From JAGPDF01 sp052035735 (GTDB lineage: Bacteria > Acidobacteriota > Thermoanaerobaculia > Multivoradales > JAGPDF01): 52,428 bases of DNA. Of the stretch, positions 1-9,200 are shown piece by piece. Each line of letters opens with the position of its first letter. Within the stretch, counting starts at the first letter, position 1. The stretch lies in NCBI GenBank assembly GCA_052035735.1, contig JBPOHI010000145.1, positions 1 through 52,428 of the forward strand, given 5' to 3'. The notes below the pieces were generated by a model that was not told the DNA's origin, made no database searches, and saw nothing but the letters and a program-made list of their open reading frames with translations. The position numbers were made by a program, and so were the translations under genes.

Positions 1-1484
1 CCGAAACCGTCGATGAAGACGATGCCGATCGGCGCGAGGCAGGAGGGGTTGCCGGCGGCGACGCTCACTACGTGGCTGCGCATGCGGCTGGGGACTCGCT
101 CCGGCATGACGCCGAACGGATGGTCGAGACCCAGCGTCAGCGAGGTATTGCCGAAGCCGCCCGACAGCAGGTGACAGTAGCTCATGATCGTGCCGCTGCC
201 CGTGCCGGTGCCGCCAGGCAGCGAGGTCGCGCCGCAATAGCATCCCGACTGTCCGCACTGGCCGGCGTAACAGTTGTCGACCGAAGCGGCGTTGCCGCCG
301 AGGCCCTGGTAGCAGTGGGTGTGCGGCGAGTTGAAGTTGTGGCCGATCTCGTGGGTGAACGCCATGATGTCCCAGACGACCGATGGGCTGTTGAGGTCGA
401 AGTTGGCGTCGATGCCCGAAGTGTAGCCGTAGGCTCCCCCCCAGTTGCTGACCCCGGTGAGCGCCGGCGAGCAACCGGTTGCAACCTGCGCGGCGTCGAT
501 ACTGAAGGCACCGGAACAGAGAACGCCGATCCAGGCGATGCCGGAGTTCGTCGACTTGCCCGAGAGAAAGTGCGTGACCGTGCGCGTCACTCCGCCGTTG
601 TTGTTGTTCCAGTAACGTCCGAAATCGATCAGCCCGCAGGCTGGATTGGTCTGAGCCCAGGGATCGGCGACGGTCCAGAGGCTCACATCGCCTACCACCC
701 AGGAGGTTTGCAGCTCGTCCGAGTAGATCGACGACGCGAAGGCCACCAAGTCGGCGATGTAGTTCGTCGCCGTCGTCGTGTTGCCGGCAATCGGGCCGAG
801 AGCGAGGAACTCCTGGTCGGTCTCGATGGCGATGACCGCAGTGTGATCGAACGTACCACCCTCGCCGCTCACCTCTGCTCCGCCCGACTTCGATCCGGGG
901 GTCGCCGACCCGCCGAGGAGCGCCGCGAACGGATCCTCCTCCGCAGCGCTTCCGGCGCGAAAGGCGGCCGGTCCGAGGTCGTCGAGCGCACAGCGGAACT
1001 CGCCTCCCGCCTCGACCAGCTCCGAAGCGGTCTGCACCTCCCGCGCCAGCAGCCTCGGGTCCTCGCCGGCAGAGCCGAACAGCCATGTCCGGCCGGTCGC
1101 CGTCGCCAGGCCCCGGATCTCACCGGTCGCGAGCACCGAAAGCACGACACGTGAGCCCGCTTCGCCCTCGATCCGGCCGCGCAAGTAGACGTTCGCGGGC
1201 GCTGGAAGGAACTCGTCGCCGGTCGCCGTGTGGACGACGATCCTCGCGGTCGGCGCGAAGACCTCGAAGCGTTCGAGCGCCAGCGTCTCGGAGCGACTCC
1301 GCCCGTCGCCTGCCCAAGGCACCGCGACGATGCGCAGCCCGCCGCGCGGCGGCAGCGCGCGGGCTGCAGAGAAGATCGCGGCGCGATCGAAGCCGACGCT
1401 CGGCGCGCCAGCGAGAGCCGGTGCCGCAGCAACGAGCGGACAGGACAAAACGAGCGCAGTACGGAGCCATGAGCCGAACGCCAT
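1..1484 (-). CDS. Secreted metzincin zinc metalloprotease, 3' end missing
   Basis: This gene reads leftwards and is cut by the window edge after 494 codons, so its C-terminus is not seen. It starts at an ATG preceded by AAGGAG seven bases upstream. The first 25 residues form a signal peptide ending APALA; an alternative lipobox-like LVLSC lies inside it. A pro-region of about 150 residues follows. The catalytic motif HEIGHNFNSPH spans residues 378-388, with zinc ligands H378, H382 and H388. The Met-turn is TIMSYCH, with Met at 434. This is the metzincin pattern of reprolysin-like M12 proteases. Cysteines around 400-425 suggest disulphides outside the cytoplasm. The last visible residues read VFIDGF, resembling the end of the secreted protein at 34540-37440. 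Substrate unknown. The family call is firm and the exact subfamily is not. Confidence 0.85.
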   Translation of the reverse strand, partial: MAFGSWLRTALVLSCPLVAAAPALAGAPSVGFDRAAIFSAARALPPRGGLRIVAVPWAGDGRSRSETLALERFEVFAPTARIVVHTATGDEFLPAPANVYLRGRIEGEAGSRVVLSVLATGEIRGLATATGRTWLFGSAGEDPRLLAREVQTASELVEAGGEFRCALDDLGPAAFRAGSAAEEDPFAALLGGSATPGSKSGGAEVSGEGGTFDHTAVIAIETDQEFLALGPIAGNTTTATNYIADLVAFASSIYSDELQTSWVVGDVSLWTVADPWAQTNPACGLIDFGRYWNNNNGGVTRTVTHFLSGKSTNSGIAWIGVLCSGAFSIDAAQVATGCSPALTGVSNWGGAYGYTSGIDANFDLNSPSVVWDIMAFTHEIGHNFNSPHTHCYQGLGGNAASVDNCYAGQCGQSGCYCGATSLPGGTGTGSGTIMSYCHLLSGGFGNTSLTLGLDHPFGVMPERVPSRMRSHVVSVAAGNPSCLAPIGIVFIDGF

Positions 1485-1605
1485 GAAGATCTCCTTCCGA
1501 AGGCCCCTTGAGACTCGCCCAGGCCGCGGGCGCTGTCAAGGGAATACCGCACCCCGGCGGCGAAGTGCCGTTGACTGCGGCCGGCGGCGCTGCTAAAAAG
1601 TGCGG

Positions 1606-2520
1606 ATGCCCTCCCTGCCGACGAATTTCGGTCTCCTGCCGCCCGAACTGTCCGATCTCAAGAAGTCCCCGGTGGTCGTCCTGCCGGTGCCGTTCGAACG
1701 CACGACCTCCTACGGCAAGGGCACCTCCGCCGGCCCCGCGGCGCTGCTCCGCGCGTCGCAGTCGATGGAGCTCTACGACGACGAGCTCGGCTGCGAGCCG
1801 TGTGAGATCGGCATCGCGACCGCACCGCCGTTCCACCCCGAGGCCTTCGACATGGAAGAGGCGATGGCCGAGCTCGACGCCGAGTGCCACCGTTTCATGG
1901 AGTCGGGCAAGTTCCTGGTCACCGTCGGCGGCGAGCACAGCCTCACCATCGCGCCGGTGCGCGCTGCCCAGCGCGTCTTCGGCGCCGGCGGCGGGATCGG
2001 CATCGTCCAGTTCGACGCCCATGCCGACCTGCGCGAAGAGTTCGAGGGCACTCCGTACTCGCATGCCAGCGTCATGCGGCGCGTTTTCGACGAGGGAATC
2101 CCCTCGCTGCCAGTCGGCATCCGCTCGCTGTCGTCGCCCGAGGCCGAGCTCGTGGCGCGGCACAAGATCCCGGTTCTCTGGGGGCGCGAGCTCGAACCGG
2201 CCGCGGCGCTCGAGAGGCGCTTCGAGGCCGCCCTGAAGAAGCTGCCGAGGAAGGTCTACCTCACCTTCGACATCGACTTCTTCGATCCCGCGATCGTCCC
2301 GGCGACCGGCACGCCGGAGCCCGGCGGTGGCAGTTGGTATCCGACGCTGCGGCTGCTGCGCAAGCTCTTTGCGACGAAGGATGTCGTGGCGATGGACATC
2401 GTCGAGCTGGCGCCCATCGGCGGCCACCCCTCGTCCGACTTCGTCGCCGCGAAGCTGCTCTACAAGTGCATCGGCTACAAGTACTCTGATCGCCCGGCGA
2501 CGAAGCTGCGGAGGCGATGA
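1606..2520 (+). CDS. speB: Agmatinase / arginase-family ureohydrolase
   Basis: A binuclear manganese hydrolase that in this family splits agmatine to putrescine and urea. All metal ligands are visible: GGEHS (H111), DAHAD (D137, H139, D141) and TFDIDFFDP (D222, D224), followed by the substrate-loop motif TGTPEPGG. The length of 304 residues is normal for SpeB. The ATG at 1606 is used here; a GTG at 1600 in the same frame is possible, and neither has a good Shine-Dalgarno sequence. It is divergent from the metalloprotease across about 120 bases and convergent with the DinB-fold gene with four bases between stops. Substrate choice (agmatine, or another guanidino compound such as guanidinobutyrate) cannot be decided from sequence. 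Confidence 0.85.
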   Translation: MPSLPTNFGLLPPELSDLKKSPVVVLPVPFERTTSYGKGTSAGPAALLRASQSMELYDDELGCEPCEIGIATAPPFHPEAFDMEEAMAELDAECHRFMESGKFLVTVGGEHSLTIAPVRAAQRVFGAGGGIGIVQFDAHADLREEFEGTPYSHASVMRRVFDEGIPSLPVGIRSLSSPEAELVARHKIPVLWGRELEPAAALERRFEAALKKLPRKVYLTFDIDFFDPAIVPATGTPEPGGGSWYPTLRLLRKLFATKDVVAMDIVELAPIGGHPSSDFVAAKLLYKCIGYKYSDRPATKLRRR

Positions 2521-2524
2521 CGCG

Positions 2525-3100
2525 CTAGTTCGAAGGGAAGCTCCCGTGCTCCCGCACCCGGCGTGCCTGCGCAAGGTGCCGCCGTTCGTGCGCCGCGATG
2601 AGCAGGAAGCCGGTGGCCAGATTGAACAGCCGCAGGTCCTTCGCTACGGGGTTGCGAAAGCGAATCGCCTCGAGGTCGAGGTCGCAGCTCTCCCGGAGCA
2701 GCTGGACGACCGAGTCCTGACTCGCGAGGAACTCGCGCCACGTGGTGCCCGGACTCCCCTCGTCATGCGGTACCAGCGCCCGCACCGGGACGGGGACCCT
2801 GAAACGGGCCGGCGGCTCGATCATGCCCAGGAACCAACGACCCAAGAGGTTCGGCCGCAGCGTACGGTACCCCAAACGCCCGGCCGCCCGTCCCTGCGCC
2901 GCCGCCGCTGAAAGCGCCGCCGTGTAGAGACGGTTGGTCCTCTGCAGATGGTCGACGCACTGGCCGACGCTCCAGGCTCGGCCGGGATCCGGCTGCCAAT
3001 GAAACTGAGCGGACGAAAGCGGCAGGACCAGCTCCGCGAAGCGCTCGGAGAGCCGCGTCAACTCGTCGGCGAGGGCCTGGACCTCGGCAGGAAGGCTCAT
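2525..3100 (-). CDS. DinB-superfamily protein
   Basis: A 191-residue, mostly helical protein of the DinB/YfiT-like four-helix-bundle superfamily. It shows the expected metal-ligand pattern: a WSVGQCVDHL segment near residue 45-55 giving the first His, and HERRHLAQ near the C-terminus giving two more, consistent with a three-histidine metal site. Members act as metal-dependent thiol-transferases or are of unknown function; nothing here defines a substrate. The ATG at 3100 is chosen because the six residues upstream could only begin with TTG and are not conserved in character. It lies 28 bases downstream of the SDR gene on the same strand, so it may be the last gene of the thiolase-SDR unit. 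Confidence 0.8.
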   Translation of the reverse strand: MSLPAEVQALADELTRLSERFAELVLPLSSAQFHWQPDPGRAWSVGQCVDHLQRTNRLYTAALSAAAAQGRAAGRLGYRTLRPNLLGRWFLGMIEPPARFRVPVPVRALVPHDEGSPGTTWREFLASQDSVVQLLRESCDLDLEAIRFRNPVAKDLRLFNLATGFLLIAAHERRHLAQARRVREHGSFPSN

Positions 3101-3128
3101 GTCGGGATGTCGCCGCAACTCGAGCAGG

Positions 3129-3884
3129 TCAACCGACCAGCACGCTCCCGCCGTTGACGTTGACGATCTCGCCCGTCAGATGCCGGGCCAAGGGCGACGC
3201 CAGGAAGAGGATCGGGCCGGCGACGTCCTCAGCGGAGGCGACGCGGCCGAGCGGAATCCCGGCTTCGATCTCGCCGCGGAGCTCGCTGCCCAGAGCCTCG
3301 CCCGACATCTCCGTGTCGACCCACCCCGGGGCGACCGAGTTCACCCGGATATCCGGCGCGAGCTCCATCGCCCAGGCCTTGGTGGCCGAGATCATCGCGC
3401 CCTTCGAGGCAGCATAGGGGCTGTAGAACGCCTCGCCGCGCTGCCCGGCCGTCGAGGTGATGTTGATCACGCTCGCCTGCTTCGACAGGCGCAGGTACGG
3501 CAGCGCCTCGCGCAGGCAGTAGAACGCGCCGGAGACGTTGATGCGCATGGTCTCGATGTAGCGGTCTTCGCTGAACTGCGACATCGGGTTGTGCTGCCAG
3601 ACGCCGGCGTTGTTCACCAGGCAGTCGAGCCTCCCCCACTCCGAGCCCACGAACTGGAAGAGCTCCACGATCTCGGACGGCTGCAGGAAGTCGCAGGGGA
3701 AACGCCGGTGGTCCTGGTCGGAGATCGAATAGAGCTCGTCGACCAGCGCCTCGGCCTCGGCCTCGCGCTCGCGGTACTGCACCAGCACGGCGGCGCCGGC
3801 GCGAGCAAAGAGGCGGGCCGACGCCGCGCCGATACCGCGGCTGCCGCCGGTGACCAGCACATGCATTCCGGAAAGATCGATCAT
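3129..3884 (-). CDS. Short-chain dehydrogenase/reductase (FabG/PhaB-like)
   Basis: A 251-residue classical SDR. The Rossmann nucleotide motif TGGSRGIG is at residues 12-19, NNAG at 91-94, and the catalytic set is Ser144, Tyr157 and Lys161 (YAASK). The C-terminal NVNGGSVLVG is typical of FabG-like enzymes. The ATG lies two bases after the stop of the thiolase gene and has a GGAGG Shine-Dalgarno inside the thiolase end, so the two are translated from one message. With a thiolase, the likely reaction is reduction of acetoacetyl-CoA or another 3-ketoacyl-CoA, as in PhaA-PhaB. No polyhydroxyalkanoate synthase gene is in the window, so that pathway is inferred only from the pairing. Confidence 0.88.
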   Translation of the reverse strand: MIDLSGMHVLVTGGSRGIGAASARLFARAGAAVLVQYREREAEAEALVDELYSISDQDHRRFPCDFLQPSEIVELFQFVGSEWGRLDCLVNNAGVWQHNPMSQFSEDRYIETMRINVSGAFYCLREALPYLRLSKQASVINITSTAGQRGEAFYSPYAASKGAMISATKAWAMELAPDIRVNSVAPGWVDTEMSGEALGSELRGEIEAGIPLGRVASAEDVAGPILFLASPLARHLTGEIVNVNGGSVLVG

Positions 3885-3886
3885 CG

Positions 3887-5068
3887 TCAAACCTCCACGA
3901 TCAGAGCGATACCCTGACCGCCGCCAATGCAGGCCGAGGCGACGCCCCGGCCGCCACCGCGGCGCTGCAACTCCTTCATCAGGGTGAGGGTGATGCGTGC
4001 GCCGGTCGCGCCGAGCGGATGGCCGAGGGCGATGGCGCCGCCGTTGACGTTGAGCTTCGCCTCGTCGAGCCCGAGACCCTGGATGCAGGCCAGGATCTGG
4101 CCGGCGAAGGCCTCGTTGATCTCGATCAGATCGAGATCGGCGAGCTTCATGCCGGCCTTGGCGAGCGCCGCCTGGATCGCCGGCACCGGACCGATGCCCA
4201 TGCGCGACGGCTCGACGCCGACGGTGGCCCAGGACAGGATGCGCCCCAGCGGCTTCTTGCCGAGCTCCGCGGCGCGCTCTTGCGAAGCCAGCAGGAGCAT
4301 CGCCGCGCCGTCCACGATGCCGGAAGCGTTGCCGCCGGTGACGAAGCCGTCCTTGTCGAAGGCGGTCGGAAGCTTGGCGAGGTCTTCGATCTTCGTGCCG
4401 GGGCGCGGGTGCTCGTCCTGGGTCACAGTCACCGCACGCTTGCCTTCGCCGACGGTGACCGGAACGATCTCCTCGGCAAGCCTGCCCGCCGCCATGGCGG
4501 CGACCGCCTTGGCCTGACTGGTGACGGCGAAAGCGTCCTGCGCTTCGCGCGTGATCCCGAAGTCGCGCGCCAGGTTGTTCGACGTCTGGGCCATGTAGAA
4601 GCCACAGAAGGGATCCATCAGCGATTCCCACAGCAGGTCCTCGAGCTTGCCGGCGCCCAGGCGCAGCCCCTTGCGCGCGCCGCGCACAATGTGGGGCGCC
4701 TGCGACATGTTCTCCATGCCGCCCACCAGGCAGGCTCGGGCTTCGCCGGCAAGGATCAGGTGCGACCCCGACACGATCGCCTGGATGCCGGAGCCGCAGA
4801 GCCGGTTGACGGTCAGCGCCGGGACCTCTTTCGGCACCCCGGCCTTCAACGCCACGTGGCGGGCGCCGTAGATGGCGTCATTGGAGGTCTGCAGGGCATT
4901 GCCGACGACCGTATGGTCGATCGCCGCCGGGTCGATCGCGGTGCGCTCGAAGAGCGCCTTGGCGGCGCGCGCGCCGAGCTCGATTGCCGACAGGTCGGCG
5001 AAAGGACCGTTGAACTCCGCCATCGGCGTGCGGACGCCGTCGATCAGTACCAAGTCCTGTATTTGCAT
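3887..5068 (-). CDS. Acetyl-CoA C-acetyltransferase (thiolase)
   Basis: A 393-residue thiolase, the normal length for the biosynthetic/degradative thiolase II family. The nucleophile Cys91 lies in NRLCGSGIQ, the GHPLGATGAR motif carries the catalytic His near residue 350, and CIGGGQG near the C-terminus carries the second Cys. The enzyme condenses or cleaves short 3-ketoacyl-CoA, most simply two acetyl-CoA to acetoacetyl-CoA. The ATG has AGGAG eight bases upstream. It is the first gene of a unit with the SDR reductase and perhaps the DinB-fold protein. The sequence does not separate PhaA, AtoB and a broader beta-oxidation thiolase, so no symbol is given. Confidence 0.92.
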   Translation of the reverse strand: MQIQDLVLIDGVRTPMAEFNGPFADLSAIELGARAAKALFERTAIDPAAIDHTVVGNALQTSNDAIYGARHVALKAGVPKEVPALTVNRLCGSGIQAIVSGSHLILAGEARACLVGGMENMSQAPHIVRGARKGLRLGAGKLEDLLWESLMDPFCGFYMAQTSNNLARDFGITREAQDAFAVTSQAKAVAAMAAGRLAEEIVPVTVGEGKRAVTVTQDEHPRPGTKIEDLAKLPTAFDKDGFVTGGNASGIVDGAAMLLLASQERAAELGKKPLGRILSWATVGVEPSRMGIGPVPAIQAALAKAGMKLADLDLIEINEAFAGQILACIQGLGLDEAKLNVNGGAIALGHPLGATGARITLTLMKELQRRGGGRGVASACIGGGQGIALIVEV

Positions 5069-5129
5069 TCCCTTTGCTCCTGGAAGGATGTCGTGACCTC
5101 AGGCGGTCGTCGACCGCAGGAGAAGGCTA

Positions 5130-6209
5130 TCAAGAAGTCGCGAGGCGATGGATTTCGCGCCGGATCGGGTTGAAGTCGAGCTGCGAAGAGAGCCGATGGG
5201 CCAGGATCGCGACCAGCCTCTCCCGCGCAGGCTCGATCCACAGGCTGCCGCCGGTAAACCCGGTGTGGCCGAAGGCTCCGCTCGCGAGGCTCGGTCCGCT
5301 GGAGCCGCCAGCGCTCTGGCGCGCCCAGCCCAAGGCGTAGGGGCCGTCGCCGGCGAGCGCACGTTCCACTGCGGCTCGCTGCAGGAGGTGCTCCGGCCGC
5401 AGCCACTCGCGTCCCAACGCCAGCATCTCGTCGGCAGTGACGAACAGCCCGGCATGGCCACAGAGCCTGCCCAGCGCCCGCGCATTGCCGTCCTGAGGGA
5501 TGCCGCGCAGGAAGGGCGCCTGGTGCGAGAGCTTCAGCCCCTGTCCGGCGGCAAGCTCGACCTCCTTGCCGTTGTCCAGCCGGCACTCCACGATCTCCTC
5601 TTGCGGCGGGTGGCCGGCGAGCGCGCCGAGCGGCGCGAGGCCCAAGGGTTCGGTCACGTGGCGATCGAGGAGGTCGGCCAGACTCCGGCCGGTGATCTTC
5701 TCCGCCGCCTGTCCCCAGAGAATGTAACCGAGATCACTGTACGTCGCGCGCTCGGAGCCCGCCGGATCGGTCCGCGCCCACAGGCCCTCGGACAACAGAA
5801 AGCCGGAGAGCTCCGCCGAATCGTAGAGGCGCTTGCCCAGGCGGGCGCCGAGCGGAGCCCAGGCGGCGATTCCCGAGCGATGGCGCAAGAGTTCTGCGAG
5901 CGTCGTCTCGCCGATCCAGGAGCCGGCGGCCGGGAAGACCTCCCGCAGAGCCGTGCCCAGCTCGAGCTCTCGCCTTGCCGCCAGCCTCAGGGCGAGGGTT
6001 GCCATCCACGGCTTGGTGAGCGAGGCGGCGTCGTAACGGGCGCCGGTCTGCAGACGCTCGCCGCCGACACGGTAGCCGGAGGCGTGGCGCCAGAGGACCT
6101 GCCGCGAGGTCGCAACGACGACCTCGACCGAGCTCACCGCGCCCCCCAGACGGGCGAGATCATCGAGATAGGCGGTGAGAGCGTGGCCTTGCGGTTGACC
6201 GTCGGGCAT
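5130..6209 (-). CDS. Serine hydrolase, beta-lactamase (class C-like) fold
   Basis: A 359-residue member of the PBP4*/class C beta-lactamase superfamily. The nucleophile motif is SLTK (Ser63, Lys66), the second motif is Tyr156-Ser-Asp, and the third is HTG at 314-316 within FGHTGFTGGS. No signal peptide is seen from the chosen ATG, so it may be a cytoplasmic esterase or peptidase rather than a secreted beta-lactamase. Upstream in-frame sequence to 6368 is antisense to addB and was rejected as a start. The ATG sits 24 bases from the divergent addB start, so the two promoters must overlap each other's coding sequence. Substrate unknown. Confidence 0.85.
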   Translation of the reverse strand: MPDGQPQGHALTAYLDDLARLGGAVSSVEVVVATSRQVLWRHASGYRVGGERLQTGARYDAASLTKPWMATLALRLAARRELELGTALREVFPAAGSWIGETTLAELLRHRSGIAAWAPLGARLGKRLYDSAELSGFLLSEGLWARTDPAGSERATYSDLGYILWGQAAEKITGRSLADLLDRHVTEPLGLAPLGALAGHPPQEEIVECRLDNGKEVELAAGQGLKLSHQAPFLRGIPQDGNARALGRLCGHAGLFVTADEMLALGREWLRPEHLLQRAAVERALAGDGPYALGWARQSAGGSSGPSLASGAFGHTGFTGGSLWIEPARERLVAILAHRLSSQLDFNPIRREIHRLATS

Positions 6210-6233
6210 CGAAACCGTATCTTGCCCTGAACC

Positions 6234-9200
6234 GTGTCTTCGCGCACCGGCTCGCGCCTGATCGTCGCTTCCGACTCCCTCGCCGCCGAGCGCGCGCTGA
6301 CGGACGAGCTCTCGCGGCTCGCCGACGCCGAGCCGCTGGCGCGCAAGGTCGTCGTCGTCCCTTCCCACAGTCTGCGAATCGCTCTACTCGCCCGATTGGC
6401 CAGCGTCCGGCCGGCCTGGCTGGGGCTCGAGATCGTCACCCTGCGTGGCCTCGCTCGCTCCGTGCTCCAACGCGCCGGGCGCTCCCACCACTCTGGCGAC
6501 CTGCTCCTGCCGGTCGTGGTCGAGCGCCTGGCACGGCGCGAGCGGGCACTCGCGAAGCACCTCGAGACCCTGGTCGACGGCTTTGCCGGCGCGCAGGGGG
6601 CGGTCCGCGACCTGCTCGACGCTGGTTTCGGCGAGCAGCATCTCGAGCCGGCGCTCGAACGCCTCGAGGAAGAGCGCCCGGTGCTCGGCGGCGAAGCCCT
6701 CGACCGTGCTGCCGCGCTTTGCCGGATCGCCGCTGCGGCCCGCGGCGAGCTCGCGGCTCTCGGGCTGGCGGTCGACGCCGACCTCTACGCGAGCGCCGCC
6801 GACTGCCTTTCCATCGATCCCGAGCGCGCCCTGCCCGCGGCGGCGGTGCTCATTCACGGCTTCGCCGACGCCACCGGCGTCGCCAGCGACCTGCTCGACC
6901 TGCTCGTTCGCCTTCGCCCGACCGCGGTCGTGCTCCTCGATCCGTGGGAGCTCGACGGAACGAGCCGCGCGGTCTGGCGATTCGGCCGCCGGCTCGCCGA
7001 ACGATTCGAGGGCTTCCTGCCCAGCGAGCACTTCGACGCTCCGCCGGACCCGGCGCGCCTGACGCTCTATTCCGCCGCCGATCCGGCGCGCGAAACGCAG
7101 GCCGCGGTCGGCCTGGTCGCGGAGCGGATCGCCGCTGGCGAGCGACCGGAAGAGATCGCCATCGTGAGCCGGGATCCCGCGCTCACCCGCGCGCTGCTGG
7201 CGCGCGAGATCGACCGCCAGGCCCTGCCGGCGTCGGGGAGCGTTGGGCCGGCATCGCCGCTCGCCCGGCGCGCGCGGGGCCTGCTGGAGCTCCTCGATCG
7301 CCGGGGAGACGCCGCGCTCAGCCTGGCCTTCGCCGTCGCGGGAGAGCTGCTGTCCAAAGGAACGGGGGCCAGGCCCTGGGAGATCCGGCTCGGGGCTCTG
7401 AGCCGCGGCGCGCGGCGTCTCGCGGCTCTGGCAGAGATCGAGGTGACGGAGTCGCGCCTGCTGCTGCCCATCCGCGACCGTTTCTCCGCCCGCCCGGCCG
7501 AGCCAGAACCCCTCGGCGAGGAGGGATCTGCCGCGGCGGCCAGCACCACCCTGCGCGCGGCGGCTCGACCTCTGGCTGGTGCCGCCCTCCGCCTGGCCCG
7601 GCGCCGGGCCAAGGAGCTCCTGGGGCGCCTCGAGTCGCTCAGCCGACGCCAGCCCCTCGCCTCGGCGCTCGGCGCCGTAGCCGACCTGGTGCGCGCGGTC
7701 GTCGACTCCGCCGAGGATCAGCGAGGACTCCTCGACCCGCTCGCTGCCCTCGCCGAGGCTGCGGCCTTCCTGCCGCGGACCTTCGAGGTGACGGCCGCCG
7801 AGCTCGTGCTGTTGCTCAGCGAGGCGTGGAGCGCGCTCGACACCTCGGCGCTCGGCGGCTCCGGCGGCGGCGTGCCGCTGCTCTCGGTGACCGAGGCGCG
7901 CGGCCGCACCTTTCGCCGGATCGTCGTCGCCGGCCTCACGCGCGACTGCTTTCCGCGCGCCGTGCGTGCCGATCCGTTCCTGCCCGACAGCCTGCGCACG
8001 CGGCTGCGCGATCTTCTGCCCGACCTGCCGGTCAAGAGCGAGGGGCACGATGAGGAGCGCTTCCTCTTCGCGCAGCTGCTCGGCGCGGCTCCCGAGATCG
8101 ATCTCATCGCCGCGCGCGCGGACGAAGAGGGCAAGGCGCTCTCGCCCTCTTCGTTTCTCGACGAGCTCCGCCGCATCGGGAGGATCGCCGGCGCCCTCGA
8201 AGCGCCGGCGCCGGAGGTGCAGTCGGCGCTCGATCTCGCCTGCCGCACGGCGCTCGCCGACGAACGCGCGCTCTTCGCTCCCGCGCTGGCGCGCGCCTTC
8301 TCCGAGGGCGCCACGCCGGGGGCCGTCCGCTTCGCCGCCGGGGCGATCCCGGCCAACACCGGAGCGGACGCCCCCGCCGAAGCGCCCACCGCCGACCTCG
8401 CGCCGCGCTGGGCGGCGAGCCACGTCGCACTCCTCGCCGAGCTCGCTGCGGATCCGTTCGACGTGCGTATCGATCGGCTCGGCCCGTTCTTCGGCTTCGT
8501 CGGCGAAGCCCGCCCCTCGAACGCAGCGGCCGGCGGGGCGGCCGATCCGCGAACTGCGGCGCCGCCGGTGACGACCCTGCAGGAGGTCGCCGGTTGCGGC
8601 TGGCGAGCGCTGCTCGGCACCCTTCTCCGCCTGGGCAGTTTGCCGGCCGGAGAGGACGAGATTCCGGCGTTGCCGAGCTACCTCGCCGGAACCGTCGCCC
8701 ACGCGGTCCTCGAAGAGATGGCGCCGACTTCCCTGCGCGCGGTCGGCTCCCTCGCCGCTGCCGGGCAGTCGGTGGGCGCAGCCGTCGCCTGGCCGAAAGC
8801 GGCGGAGCTCGAGGCTGCGATCTCCCATGCAACGCGCTCGGTGCTCACGACCGAAGGCTTCGATCCCGACCTCTTCGCGCTGCCGATCGAGCTCGCCGCA
8901 GCCGAGGCGCTCGCCGTCGTCCGCCGTCTCGACTGGGCGTCGGGCAGCCGTCACCTGCTCGCCATCGAGGCCGACGGCTGGGCCGCACTCTCCCTGCCGC
9001 GAGGAGAACGCCGGGTCCGCTTCCGCGCCGACCGGGTCGAGCGCGAAGGCGGAGCACTCCTGCTCACGGACTACAAGACCGGCAACAGCGTGGTCTCGAG
9101 TGCAGTCAAGGCATCGACCCGGCAGGACCATCTCGAGCAGAGTCTGGCGCAGGGCAAGTGGTTGCAGCTCGCAGCCTACGCGCGCGCCGCGGCGAGCCTG

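Noticed and set aside
1505..1542. Inverted repeat CCCTTGA/TCAAGGG and a minus-strand TTGACA upstream of the metalloprotease
   Set aside because: The TTGACA has no acceptable -10 at 16-18 bases, and a seven-base repeat with 24-base spacing is not strong enough to annotate.
3887..5068. Assignment of the thiolase-SDR pair as phaA-phaB
   Set aside because: No phaC, phasin or phaR gene is present in the window, so only the generic activities are claimed.
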